Shown in pieces: positions 37,528 to 49,149 of a stretch of DNA of 64,000 nucleotides. Position 1 is the stretch's first letter. Every line of letters begins with the position of its first letter. The translations under genes and the position numbers were made by a program. Origin of the DNA: Neocallimastix lanati (nom. inval.) (lineage: Eukaryota > Neocallimastigomycota > Neocallimastigomycetes > Neocallimastigales > Neocallimastigaceae). Location of the stretch: the NCBI GenBank assembly GCA_016946835.1, contig JACVTC010000026.1:392001-456000 (forward strand), given 5' to 3'. The notes under the pieces are model-generated. The model saw nothing but the letters and a program-made list of their open reading frames with translations. It was not told the origin of the DNA and did not search any database.

Positions 37528-37555
37528 AGATTAGTTTGATGACCATTAGTTGATT
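36933..37555. other. Simple-sequence DNA left of the candidate LTR
   Basis: Dominated by (AAT)n and T runs (37212-37261, 37413-37451, 37472-37488 followed by A). Around 37280-37350 and 37540-37560 there are short patches of normal complexity (such as GTCAGTAGAGAGGGAAGTAA) that I cannot assign. Confidence 0.4.
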
Positions 37556-37573
37556 CAGGTTTTAAAATACAGT

Positions 37574-37610
<37 letters not shown>

Positions 37611-38205
37611 ATGTGCAGGTAGGGATATAAATAACCTGGGATATAAATAACCTATTTTTATTATTATATTCTACCATTTATTTTATTTTATTTTATTTTA
37701 TTTTATTTTATTTTATTTTTTTTTTTTTTTTTTTTTTTTTTGTATTCTCAATTGTATGAACGAATATAAATAGGTTTCTTCTTTCTTTCTTTCTTTCTTT
37801 CTTTATATTTACCTTTATTTTAATTATTTATGTATGTATGTAGTATGTATGATTTTATTACTACTTAATGGTAATAATTAACTACTTCTTTTTATTAAGA
37901 AATTTATATAATAGATTTTTTTTTTCTTTAAAATTTAAACTATAATTAATTATTTAAAAATTAAATGATATATATAGAATTATTGAATTAATTAATTTTA
38001 TATCAATAATTCATTTTACTTTTTATTTTTATAAATGTATTAACATAATATTTAAATATAATTTAATTAGAATAAAATATTAAATAAATATATATAAAAG
38101 AATTTTTACTAAAACGTGATTATTTTAAGTTAAATATAATTGCATTTTTAAATTAATAAAAATAAGTAAATTAATTTTCAAAATGATTTTGTAAAATAAA
38201 GGTAA
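37556..38205 (-). mobile_element. Candidate LTR, left
   Basis: A diverged direct repeat of 40870-41405. Matched landmarks are GGTTTTAAAATACAGTAATT, then GATATAAATAACCTA, TTTTATTACTACTTAATGG, the ATTATTGAATT plus TTTATATCAATAATTCATTTT block, and AAAAGAATTTTTACTAAAAC followed by TTATTTTA. The two copies bracket decayed Ty3/gypsy pol sequence on the minus strand, so they are probably its LTRs. Exact ends and terminal TG/CA could not be fixed because of A/T noise and expanded T runs. Confidence 0.55.
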
Positions 38206-38206
38206 T

Positions 38207-38273
<67 letters not shown>

Positions 38274-38275
<2 letters not shown>

Positions 38276-38717
38276 CATGTTGGTCCAGTCGGTTAGGACG
38301 ATACAGGTCACTGTAGAGGGCGGGGTTCGAATCCTCGGCATGGCACCAAATAATCGGATGAGGTTTCTATCCTGGGATATCATGAGACCACACGTGATGT
38401 CCATAAGGCTTTCCCTCAAATGATTATTTCACCCATCCCTGATACTACGCTTTGAATTGAAGCATAGACCTTGATGTTTGTAAAATTTCCAATCGCCAAT
38501 GATTACACCCACTAGGGAGGAGTTAATGGTTCCGTTCTGATGCTCGTGGTCATTAGAGATATATGTAGGAACGTTAGGAATGCATCTCCGGGCAGTGTGT
38601 AACGACGATTGAGAGCGGCGAAGCTGATACAGTATGCCAATAACTCATCACCTTACAGTTAATTAATAACTGTATGGCCATATGGGAGATGGGTACCCAT
38701 ATGTGCAAGTCTATGTT

Positions 38718-38748
<31 letters not shown>
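38274..38748 (+). mobile_element. tRNA-derived SINE, copy 2 (full length)
   Basis: Full-length element. The head 38274-38344 folds as a cloverleaf: a 7-bp acceptor stem (GCCATGT with GCATGGC), a D-stem GTCC/GGAC, and a T-arm CGGGG-TTCGAAT-CCTCG. It has an A-box-like TGGTCCAGTCGG and a perfect B box for Pol III. The anticodon arm is too short (TACAG-GTCA-CTGTA), so it is not a working tRNA. A GC-rich body of about 370 bp follows, with ACAGTTAATTAATAACTGT and CATATGGG/CCCATATG palindromes. The end is TCTATGTTG plus a T run to 38748. It sits directly after a run of 64 T. It is about 99% alike to copy 3 by eye (about five differences). It lies just inside the candidate left LTR, so it probably inserted there later. 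Confidence 0.88.
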
Positions 38749-38807
38749 CAAATTTTTAATAATAGTATTAGTATTTAATTAATTTGAATGTTTTGTTTAT
38801 GGGAGAG

Positions 38808-39168
38808 TTGCATTTCCCCAAATTGCATTTCGCCAGATTGCATTTCGCCAAGTGGCGTAGTATTAAAATGTTGCATTTCCCCAAGTTGCATTTCCCCAAG
38901 TTGCTATTCGCCAGATTGCATTTCGACAAGTAGAATATGGATATAAATAAATGAATAAATAAATAAATATTCAAAATATTTTTTTTAAAATTGTTTTTAT
39001 GCGATATTAATAATATTTAATTTTATTTATTGATTTATTTATTTATTTAATAATTCTCAATTTGGCGAAATGCAACTTGGCGAAATGCAATTTGACGAAA
39101 TGCCACATTTTTTTAATACGCCACATGCTTTCAAAAAAATTGGCGAAATGCAACTTGGCGAAATGCCC
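38808..39168. mobile_element. Foldback element made of inverted 15-bp iteron arrays
   Basis: The left array 38808-38930 has seven units of consensus TTGCATTTCGCCAAG, interrupted once by TGGCGTAGTATTAAAATG. The right array 39061-39168 has five units of the reverse complement (CTTGGCGAAATGCAA), interrupted by the mirror of the same spacer (ending TTTTTAATACGCCA). The 130-bp centre is plain A/T. Arrays, interruption and order are all mirrored, so the whole is a foldback structure of about 361 bp, as in MITE or foldback elements with subterminal repeats. It encodes nothing: the open frames with KCNLGKCNL or GEMQLGEM patterns are shadows of the iterons. A target-site duplication could not be found with confidence. 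Confidence 0.75.
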
Positions 39169-39179
39169 CACACCCATTT

Positions 39180-39501
39180 TTTTAATCTCTTTATTACTAT
39201 TTTCCATAAGTTCATTATTTTCCGAATGGAATGTGGAGGTAAATTTTATATACATCATAAAGATCGAAAAATATCTTGGTCATACCAGAGATAAAATGTA
39301 ACACAGTATTTGTAATTACCTGGGGGACACCATGTTGAGCATAATCATTAATAAAAAACTTTATTACATTTTTTAATGTTATGTTTTCAGCAGGTTCCGC
39401 TTCAACCTTTTTGGTGAAGTAATCAATCTACTGTAATCATAATATACTGATTATTATTTTTTGTTTTAAGTAAAGGTCCAATAATATCTAAATCCAAATG
39501 C

Positions 39502-39533
<32 letters not shown>

Positions 39534-40700
39534 TTCTATCCTTGTTGGAATACCTTCTGAAGGTTCTAGATATAGTTGTAATTTATTCAACTGACATTCG
39601 TCACAATTTTGTACCGCTCTTTTCATATCCATCACTATATTATAATAATAATAACTTTTTCGAAGGCTTTAATTGGTTTTAGAGTAATCTTCATGACCTA
39701 TATGATGAGCTTTTGAAAATATGCTTAACTTTTCTCATATTATCAATAATTTATTTACAGTAGTTATTACTATCAATAAAGTAATCTTTACCACCTATCA
39801 TAACAAATTTTTCATTCAAAATTCCTCTTCATATGGCTCGTTACATTTTCTTTTATAAGTATGATAGATATTATTAACAAGATTATGGTAGTGACTAATT
39901 TATTATCTAACACCCATAAGATATTAGATTGAGTTCTTTTCAATTTTAATGCCCTGTGACACCTTTTATCTTATTTATGGAGCAGCATCCATTAACGGTT
40001 CAAAAGTAATATTGCAATGGGAAGAATTTAAATCTTTAAAAAGTATCATATTCTTCTTTCCTAGATTGCATTTTAATTTTTCTAAATACTATCGTTCGTT
40101 TATTTTTTATTTAAAAAAAATTACATAAAAAAATTATTTTAATTTATATAGCAACTAAGAACACTTTAAGATGAAAATCAAAAAATATTTTTATTTTTAT
40201 TAGTTATGGAATTTATTATTTATTTATTTATTTATTTTTATTTTTATTATGCAATTACAATAATTATTAAATTTCATATGTTTACAACTATAGAAGAATA
40301 AATAAACTTAATAAAAACAAAGAAAATTAAGAGATCCAAATATAACTATCAAAACCACTATAATATTATAATTGCCAACCACGCAGACCTTAGTATTTCC
40401 ATATACTATATAGATTTGCCTGAGACAAGTATGTAAAAACCCATACGGCGTTGAGTGTTTGATGGATGATTAATAAGTTAATTTCTGCTTCCCAACAGTA
40501 TTTAGCTTATATCTGGTCAATGATTTATATGTTAAAGTAATAAGCCCTTTCACAAATATCCAATTAAACCACTCAGGAATATAGAAACTAAATTCGTTAT
40601 GGTACACCGTATGTTCAGTATAAAGTTTTACTTAGAGCATACAAAGACCAAATAAAACTGTTGCTAATTTTTTATTCAAACTCACCATAATAACAACAAT
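39180..40700 (-). pseudogene. Decayed Ty3/gypsy pol: RNase H and integrase remnants
   Basis: On the minus strand, about 40640-40370 reads like the RT/RNase H junction (KSLTRYKLNTVGKQKL, then after a frame change IIHQTLNAVW and TYLSQ). About 39720-39440 reads as an integrase zinc-binding domain (HIGHEDYS, then MKRAVQNCDECQLNK, with the CxxC pair) leading into the catalytic core (LDLDIIGPLLKTKNNN, YIMITVD). After a 4-bp insertion at about 39424, the core continues (DYFTKKVEAEPAENIT, then KFFINDYAQHGVPQVI). Stops, frameshifts and a long A-run break it throughout. Sense 5' parts (gag, protease, most of RT) are missing between here and the right LTR, so the element is internally deleted as well as mutated. 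Confidence 0.7.
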
Positions 40701-40869
40701 AATAAAAGCACACAATATCGATAACTTAAAAAACAATTTAATGATGATAATAAATTTATAAACTCAACAAAATTCATACAGGTAGAAAAACCACAAGTGA
40801 ATTTATAATCTCAACAGAATCCAAACAGGTAGATTCCCCGATATTTCCATTAAATTTTGGTAAAATCGA

Positions 40870-41405
40870 GTTTTAAAATATAATAATTAAAATATATATA
40901 TATATATATGCTAGTAGAGATATAAATTACCTACTTTTATTATATTTACTTTTATTTTTATTATTTATTTATTTATTTTATTTATTTATTTATTCACTAT
41001 TATTTTATTACTACATAAAGGTAATAATTATTACTTTTTTAACAATGAGATTTACATAATATTTATATTTTCTTTAAAATTTGAATTATAATTAAAAATT
41101 AAATGGTTTTTATAGAATTATTGAATTTATTTTATATCAATAATTCATTTTTCATTTTATTTTTATAAATATAAGAACATAATATTTAAATATAATTTAA
41201 TTAAAAAAAATATACAATAAATACAATTTTATATCAATAATTTATTTTTTATTTTATTTTTATAAATACAACAGAATACTATTTAAATATAATTTAATTA
41301 AAATTAAATATAAAATAAATACATATAAAAGAATTTTTACTAAGACTTGGTTATTTTATGTTAAATAAAAATACATTTGAGAATTAATAAAAAAAGTAAA
41401 TTGAA
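40870..41405 (-). mobile_element. Candidate LTR, right (5' LTR of the minus-strand element)
   Basis: Diverged direct repeat of 37556-38205, from GAGTTTTAAAATATAATAAT to TTTTTACTAAGACTTGGTTA and TTATGTTAAATA. It contains an extra internal duplication of the TTTATATCAATAATT block (41145 and 41227). High divergence from the left copy means an old insertion. Confidence 0.55.
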
Positions 41406-44400
41406 TTACTTTTAGAATAATAATTCTAGGTTGAATTTAATAGATATCATATTATATTATCATAGTAACAAATACCATTATATTCTATTTTAATAAATGT
41501 TTTTGAGAAAAATGATTTCGAAAAAACAAAACAAAACAAAACAAAACAAACCGTTATTAAATCAATTAATTAGTTAAACTTTTATATTAATTATATAAAA
41601 ACTTTTTTTTTTATTATTTTTATTTTTAATTTTTTAATTTTTTATAAATTTTTTTTATATTATTTTTTTTTTATATTAATTTTTTATATTAATTTTTTTT
41701 TTTTTTTTCCATATATCTTTTATATCAACATAATACAATGAATATTAATATTGATATACAACTCAAAAGTTCGATGTACTTTTGTTGGGATTTATTTATT
41801 AAATTTATTAATTTATTATTTATTTATTTATTTTATTTTATATAAAAACTACATATATTTAAAAAGACTATTTAACAACTTTCTTATTGTAACTTTTAAT
41901 CTTAACTTTTACACAACAACAACTCGACTCGACAGCGACTTCTCTTAATTCCGAGAAATGCTTTATTTTTATGTTATTTAGTTATAGTTAACTATTTAAT
42001 TAATTGTTCTTGTGATTAGAATAAACTATTAATAATTATTATTTAAGGAAATATTTAAAAACTATATAAATATAAATATAAAATAATAAGAATATAATTA
42101 AAACATTGATTTATGCTATAAAATTTATTATTAATTATAAACATAATTAATATATAGAAATCAAGCCACATATTGAAATTGTTGTAAAATCATTAGATTT
42201 AAATTTGATTTATGACATTAATTTATGTTTGAATAATAAAACTAATTTTATATTAATTAAGGTTTGAATATTTCATTTTATATCAATATTTAATAAAATA
42301 TTAATATACCAATGAAAGTAAATCAATTTTATTTCTATTCTTAAGAAATTTCTATTTTTTTTTAAAAAAAAATAGAAAAAGGATAAATATATATGAAAAA
42401 AAAAAATTTTTTTTTATTAATAATAAAAATTTCCATTAAACTTTCTCTACTGCCAAGATCAATATATTAATATTGAAAAAGAAAAAGTACTCATACTAAT
42501 CTTTTAAAAATAAAACTCAAAATTTTCCAGTATCATACTAACTTATTTACAAATATAACTTTTTCTTTAATATATATATATTTTAAATAATTATAATACA
42601 TAATGTAGTATCTTATTTATTCTGAATAACCATTCACTACATTAAATTAATATAATTTTTTTTTTATTCTATTGTAATTATTAATAATTTTATTATAATT
42701 ATATCTTTATTAAATCTCCTTTATATATATATATATATTATTATTTTGTGATTAATTTTATTTTAATTTAATTATTATTATATATATTATAATGTCTATT
42801 AAGGAAAACAATTACTCATATATATGAGTAATTATTTTTTTTTTTTAACAAATTTTATATTTAATAACATTGCTTCTAATAATATACAATTAATTTTTTA
42901 AATTTTATTTATATTAATACATACACTTTTTTTTATTAAAAAAAAAAATCTGTATTCACCAAATGGTATAGCATTTACCTATTCATCAACAGTTATGTAT
43001 AATTTAATGACTTCTAGAAATATAATAATTGGTAAAAATAAATATCATTATATTAATTTCTAAATTATAAATAGTAAGAATATTATTACTTCGATAATAA
43101 TAATAATAATAATAATAATACCAAAATAATAATCCTTGAAGTTGATATCAATAAAATTTCAATATTAATCTTTAATTATAAATTATTCTAATTCAATTAA
43201 TAATTTTTGTTAATTATTAAAAAAAACAATAATAAATAAATTTTCTCAAAAGAAAAATACAAAGTAAAAACTATCTAAAAAATATTTTTACCTTGATAAC
43301 TCTTTCAATCTAAAATTATTTTAAGAATAATTATTATTTCATTAATTGAAATAGATTAAAAATAAAAAAAAAATAAAATAAAATTTTTATTTACTAAAAA
43401 TAGAAAAAATTTTTTTTAAAAATGTGTTACCCTCTAATTATGGTAATTATATAATTATACAAATAATTATACAATTATTACAATTGTTACACAAAAATTT
43501 ATATATTTTTTCCATGATTAAAAAATCTTTATTTGTATTGGTTATATTAATATTATATATATAACTTTTTTTTTTTATCTTTTGGTAAACTCATTTGTTA
43601 ACCACAAAAAAAAAAAAAGATAACAAATAAAAACAAAGACGATTAATCATTTAGTATGTACAAAAGTTCATATTTAATTATTATTTAAATCAATATAAAT
43701 AATATGAATTTATAGACATATTAAATTTAATCTTTGGAATAAAATATATATTAATTTATATACAGTATATTATCTTACCTACTAAAAAATAATAATAATA
43801 ATAAATAAAAAATTTTCTAAAAATATTAAATACTATATTAGGATGGATTGTGAATATATTAGTATTGAATGTTTAATAAATTATTTGATTATTATCATTT
43901 TTAAGGCGGTAATATTTATTATCTATTTAATAGTGTATTTATTTATTTATTATTTTATTACTCTACGAAAAATAAAAAAAAAAAAAAATTAATATAATGA
44001 CATTGCTACATCTGAAAATATAATAAACTTTAATTTTTTTTTTTTTGTCTATTCTTATTTTTTATTTTATTTTTTATTTTTTTTCTAACTTTCTTTATCT
44101 TTTAATTTTATTTTATATTGTTTCTTTGTATGATTAAATGTTTTACTAATTGTTTAGATTTACTTGGTTTTTTAATAGTAATATTATTGTTTCAAAATAC
44201 ACATATATATAAGTACATATTTAAATGCTTTTTTTTTTTTTTTTTTTTTTTTATTATATCAATGATATATATATACAAATAGATTAAATCAGTTTTATTT
44301 AAAAATATTCCATCTACTAGTAAAGTAAATGGTTTAATGTATATAATTAAAAATCACTAATATAATAATTAATAATTAGTTAACTCTAATTTTAACTTGT

Positions 44401-45341
44401 TTTATACATATATATATATATTATTTTATTTTATCAATAAAATGAACAGTCTTTATATTTAATATTTAAAATTTTATTTATATATATTAAAAAGAAATTA
44501 TAAATATTAAATATAAATATCATTATTTACTTATAAGCAGCAAATATTGTAAAAAGTAATATAACCCATTTTTGCGGTTTAATAATAAAACTAATTTTTA
44601 AAGATTAATTAATTAATCATTTAAAATAATATGATAGTTTTATATATGAAACCCAAATAACTAATTAATCATCAAATATTTCTGTATTTCTATTATTTTC
44701 ATATATAATTCAATAAACTACTTTTTTTTTTTTTATTTTATATAAATGAATAAACGATGGAATATTTTTAATATATAAATATTTTTTATAAAAAATAGAA
44801 AACTATATATTAAAAAAGGATAATAATAATTCTAAATACTTTGATTTACATTTATATTTTCTTTTTATAATTATTCCATATATATTACAAATTAAAAAAT
44901 AAATTAATTATTAAAATAATTCTTAAATTAAAAGTTATTGTTACATAGAAAGTTATTAAATTAATAATGAAATTTTATATAGGTTACCGTTTTCTAAATT
45001 TGGTAAAAACTTACCGTAATATTCCAATTTAATATTATAGTTTTAAAAAAAATTTTATTTAAAAAAGAAATAGAAAAAAAAATACAAATTTTATTGGTTA
45101 TATAAACTTTAAAAAAATTTTTTTATTAATAATTAATTTTTTAATAAATCTGTATTAAAATTATATTAAAATATTAAAGATAGAAATAAGAAAAAAATGA
45201 AAATGAAAATATTATTTATTTAAATTTTTATAATTTTTATATATATTTAATTTTTTAAAAAGTATTTTTAATTGTATTGTTCTTTAATATTGTATATATC
45301 AAAAATAAGTATATTGTTTTTTTTTTTTTATATATTTTATC

Positions 45342-45380
<39 letters not shown>

Positions 45381-46347
45381 AATAATGCCGTATATATGTC
45401 AAAATTTTTATAAATATTAAATAAAATAAAATAGAAAAAGTCTAATAATTAATTCTTAATTAACAGATATTTAAAATTATTAAATTCTTATTAAAAAAAT
45501 AAAATTAAAACTTTAAAAATTATTATTATTTTTTTTTCTTTTATTCTTATTAAAGATAATATAATTCTAAATTAATATAATGAATTTATAAAAATTTATT
45601 TTATGATTAATATTTATTTCCTTTTTAGAAATATGAAATAAATGAAATAATAAAATGATAATAATAAATAATAAATAATAAATAATAAATAATAAATAAT
45701 AAAAGATATAAATATTAATTATTTTCCTCTTCTTTTCATAATAATAATATTATTACTTTATTTTGGATTTTATATTGTAATTTAATAAAAACTAATAAAT
45801 AATACATATGTAATAAATATATATCACCTTTTCTTTTTTTTTTTTATTACTTTTTTTTTAAAGTGTATTTATACAATATTTAAAATAATAACAAATATTA
45901 ATGTTAATAAATAATAAATAATACTTAATACTTAATAGTAATATATAGAAATAATAATAATTGTAAAAAATAATACAAAATAATAATATTTAATAATTAC
46001 TTATGGTAATTATAATAATTGTAAATAATAATATAAGATAATTAAAATATTCAATAATAACAGTAATATTAATTGTAAATATAACTAATACAAAATATTA
46101 ATAATTACAATAATAAAAACAAAGTTAAAAAACATAATATAAATATTATAATAATATTATTAATATTGAAAAATCCATTTATAATAAATTAATTATTTTA
46201 TAGAATAATAAATTTTAAAATAATAATAGAATAAATAATATAAATTAAATTTTTAATAAATAATAAATTAATTATTATTACAAATAACTAAATAATAATC
46301 AATAATAATGATAAAAGCGTAGTTATTATATTGATAAATACTCAAAT
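41406..46347. other. Long AT-rich intergenic stretch
   Basis: No supported gene. The frame at 41751-41948 is low-complexity. At 42950-43064 one frame is open for about 38 codons with a protein-like patch (LYSPNGIAFTYSSTVMYNLM, then TSRN), possibly a gene scrap. Near 42340-42355, TTC and GAA triplets resemble a poor heat-shock element, but the spacing is wrong. (AAAT)n at 45342-45380 and (AATA/AAT)n at 45658-45705. Confidence 0.4.
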
Positions 46348-47451
46348 ATGGACGAAGAAGATTTTGTTTCTCATGAAAACATGAATAATCAGAGTACAAA
46401 CGATATTACTTTTAATAATAATGAAAATGATTCAACATCAATAGAAAGTAATTTATCTATAGATGATGATCTGTCAGTAGGTAATGATTCAATTATTAAT
46501 AATAATCAATCGGCTGATGATAATCAATTTATTGATAATAATCAATCTATTGATAATAATCAATCTATTGATAATAATCCAGCCGATGTAGAAACAACAA
46601 GTTCTGCTGATAGTTCATTAAATGTCGACAATTTAATTTCAGTAGACAATTCATTAAATGGAAATATAACAGCCACGCCTGAAAATACAGGATTTCAGTA
46701 TTCACCGGCTCCCGGAGATGCCAATGTCGCAAGTGTTTCTAATACCTCATCTTTTCATGAAAATATAAATAAGGATGATAATAATTCATTTATTATTGCA
46801 TATAGTGTTTTATTTATTGCATTAGCTGTATTTTTAATTGGAGCAATCTTTTTCGTATCTAAAAAAAGGTTATATGAAAAGGAAAAAGAGGAATATATAA
46901 AAGAAAAAGCTGGAGATAATGTTATAAATACTTATAGAAGTATAACGCTTCCTTCATATCATGATTCAATGAGTCAATCAAATACTAATTCATTCAATAA
47001 TTCAAAATCATATTCTAATAGACATAGTATTAGTAATTCATCTTATCATAGTAAAAGATCGAATACTAATAATAAAAGTTCGATTAGTTTATCTATTTTC
47101 GATAATGAAACCGATAGCTATCCACAAATAGGAATATATTCATCTAATATAGAAAAAGCTTCAAATGAAATGATGCCTAGTTATAATTTAACAAGATACC
47201 CACAAACATTAAAATATAGTGAAATGTTGCAAAATAAAAATAAAAATCAAAGAAAAAATCAAAATCTTTCTTTAAAAACTGATTATTCTCCAGAAAAAAA
47301 TGAACAAAAGTCTAATTCAAATAAATCAAATAATCCAGATATTTCATTATCACCAACAGCACTAAAACCAAAACTTGTTGTTACTACTAATGTTAATATA
47401 TCAAAAAATGCCATACTACCTATTAAAGAGGATTACTATGAATATAATTAA
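46348..47451 (+). CDS. Single-pass membrane protein with Asn/Asp/Ser-rich ectodomain
   Basis: 367 aa, no signal peptide. Residues 1-146 are acidic and Asn/Ser-rich, with NNQSIDNN repeats (59-77) and two or three N-glycosylation-type NxS/T sites. The membrane span is about 147-170 (FIIAYSVLFIALAVFLIGAI), followed by KKRLYEKEKEEYIKEK, giving a predicted N-out/C-in topology. The cytosolic tail is Ser/Asn/Tyr-rich with LPSYHDS (201-207) and MPSYNLT, which resemble degenerate L/PPxY motifs. The layout recalls fungal surface sensors or SKG6/AXL2-type single-span proteins, but no sequence family is recognised. It is the largest ectodomain of the membrane-protein set in this window and may be unrelated to the shorter ones. 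Confidence 0.75.
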   Translation: MDEEDFVSHENMNNQSTNDITFNNNENDSTSIESNLSIDDDLSVGNDSIINNNQSADDNQFIDNNQSIDNNQSIDNNPADVETTSSADSSLNVDNLISVDNSLNGNITATPENTGFQYSPAPGDANVASVSNTSSFHENINKDDNNSFIIAYSVLFIALAVFLIGAIFFVSKKRLYEKEKEEYIKEKAGDNVINTYRSITLPSYHDSMSQSNTNSFNNSKSYSNRHSISNSSYHSKRSNTNNKSSISLSIFDNETDSYPQIGIYSSNIEKASNEMMPSYNLTRYPQTLKYSEMLQNKNKNQRKNQNLSLKTDYSPEKNEQKSNSNKSNNPDISLSPTALKPKLVVTTNVNISKNAILPIKEDYYEYN

Positions 47452-48094
47452 TTTAATAATCATGTTTAGATAAAGAGAATTATATTAAAATATTAAAACT
47501 ATATATAATTTATAAACAAAAAAAACTATTTATTTTAAAATTAATATGTAACTTTTATTATTTATTTTATTATTATTATTATTTTTTTTTTGTTGTTAAT
47601 AAAAAAAATATCATAGAAAATTATTTATATTTTTTAGTTAAATAATATATTTAATTAAAATAAAAATTTAGCATTATATTGCTTTAAATTTAAATTGTAT
47701 ATAAAATAAAAAAATAATAAAGAACTATACGAAAAAAAAAAAAATTTCTATAATTAAAAAATTAAAAATTAAAAGTTGTATTTATATTATTTTTATTTTA
47801 TTTTTTTATTTTATTTTTTTATTTTATTTTTTATTTAATTTTTTTATTTATTTTTTATTTTTTATTTTTTATTTTGTATTTTTTTTTTTTTTTGTATTTT
47901 TTTGTTTTTTTTTTTTTAGTTTTTTGTTTTTTCTTCTAACATTATTTTGTGTAATTTAAATATATATATATATTTTTTTTCATAAATATAACTATTATAT
48001 AATAACAAATAATAACTAAAAAAAAAAAAAAAAAAGGTAAAAATAATGACAAAAACAAAGTACTATTATTTATTTATTTTTCATTAATATATTA
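47452..48094. other. AT-rich intergenic DNA
   Basis: Simple A/T sequence with (TTTTA)n-like tracts at 47790-47890. No gene seen. Confidence 0.4.
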
Positions 48095-48255
48095 ACAGGC
48101 ATAAAAAGTCGGATTTCAAAAAAGTGAATGTATTGACCAACAAAATATTGTTACTGAAGGTATTTTTTCTGAATTTATTTATGTACTTAATTTTGAATTT
48201 CACATTACTATTTTAAATATTATTATGTTCAAATTGGAAAAATAATATTTATTTA

Positions 48256-48286
<31 letters not shown>

Positions 48287-48335
48287 TATTTATTTATTTA
48301 TTTATATATATATTTATTTATTTATATATATATAT

Positions 48336-48418
<83 letters not shown>

Positions 48419-49075
48419 GTATTTTTTTTTTTATATAAAACAAATATTCATTTAATAAATAAGTGAACAAATAAAAAACAAATTAAAAACTGATTATTGT
48501 TTTGTACATATAAAAGCCAAGAATATTTAAGATTATTTGAACTACAATTTTTTTTTTTTTTTTTTTTTTTTAATTATTAAATGAAACTTTTGATTTTTAA
48601 TATTTGTCATTTTCTTTAAATTCTATATAATTAATTTCAATAAAATATATTTCACCAGTTAAATAATAATGATTATAATATATTGAATATATTATAATAT
48701 TAGTTAATACGAACAATAAATAAATAAATATTTACAAATATTTTTATATTCATTACATATATATATTATAACACAAACAAAAAATAAATATATAAATAAA
48801 TAATATATACAATATTTCTATATGTATACATAAATATAAACACAAACAAAAAATAAACAAATAAATTAATAATACAATATTAATATTTGTATACATATAT
48901 ATATGTTAGTATGTATACGTTAATTTGTATGAATAATAAATAGTAATGTGGAATGTATTACTAAGTTATGCCAACTATGATTATGGCCAATTTGTATACC
49001 ACTAGACCTACCGTCGCCAAGAGGATCGACAATTGACAAGGCAAAGAAGAAATTATGATACAGATTCGAATGTTA
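48095..49075 (+). pseudogene. Decayed membrane-protein-like gene remnant, copy 2
   Basis: The counterpart of 3197-4035. About 48115-48245 reads FQKSECIDQQNIVTEGIFSE, FIYVLNFEFHITIL, then a stop. About 48998-49090 reads TYRRQEDRQLTRQRRNYDTD, SNVIINQ, stop. The same two blocks occur near 3200 and 4000 (FSEFIYTL and RRNYDTDS), in the same order and about 0.8-0.9 kb apart. A large (TTTA)n block (48248-48420) has expanded between them. Family unknown; called a pseudogene because no long frame survives. Confidence 0.35.
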
Positions 49076-49149
49076 TTATTAATCAATAAGTAGTTACTAT
49101 TAACTTGTTACAAATTTTTTTTTTTTTTTTTTAAAAAATTATAAATTAT

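Noticed and set aside
38274-38344. tRNA gene
   Set aside because: The cloverleaf is good but the anticodon loop is 4 nt, and the same head occurs with the same 370-bp body in three places, so it is a SINE head.
38171-38419. Minus-strand frame ending in a poly-Lys tail
   Set aside because: It lies antisense to the SINE head and T64 run; no protein domain.
38808-39168. CRISPR array
   Set aside because: Repeats are contiguous 15-mers without spacers, arranged in two mirrored arrays, in a fungal genome.
38768-39301. Frames with KCNLGKCNL and GEMQLGEM periodicity
   Set aside because: The 15-bp iteron is divisible by 3 and opens several frames at once; they overlap on both strands.
42340-42365. 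Heat-shock element near TTCTTAAGAAATTTC
   Set aside because: The first two units are 4 bp apart instead of 2, and no gene follows within a plausible distance.
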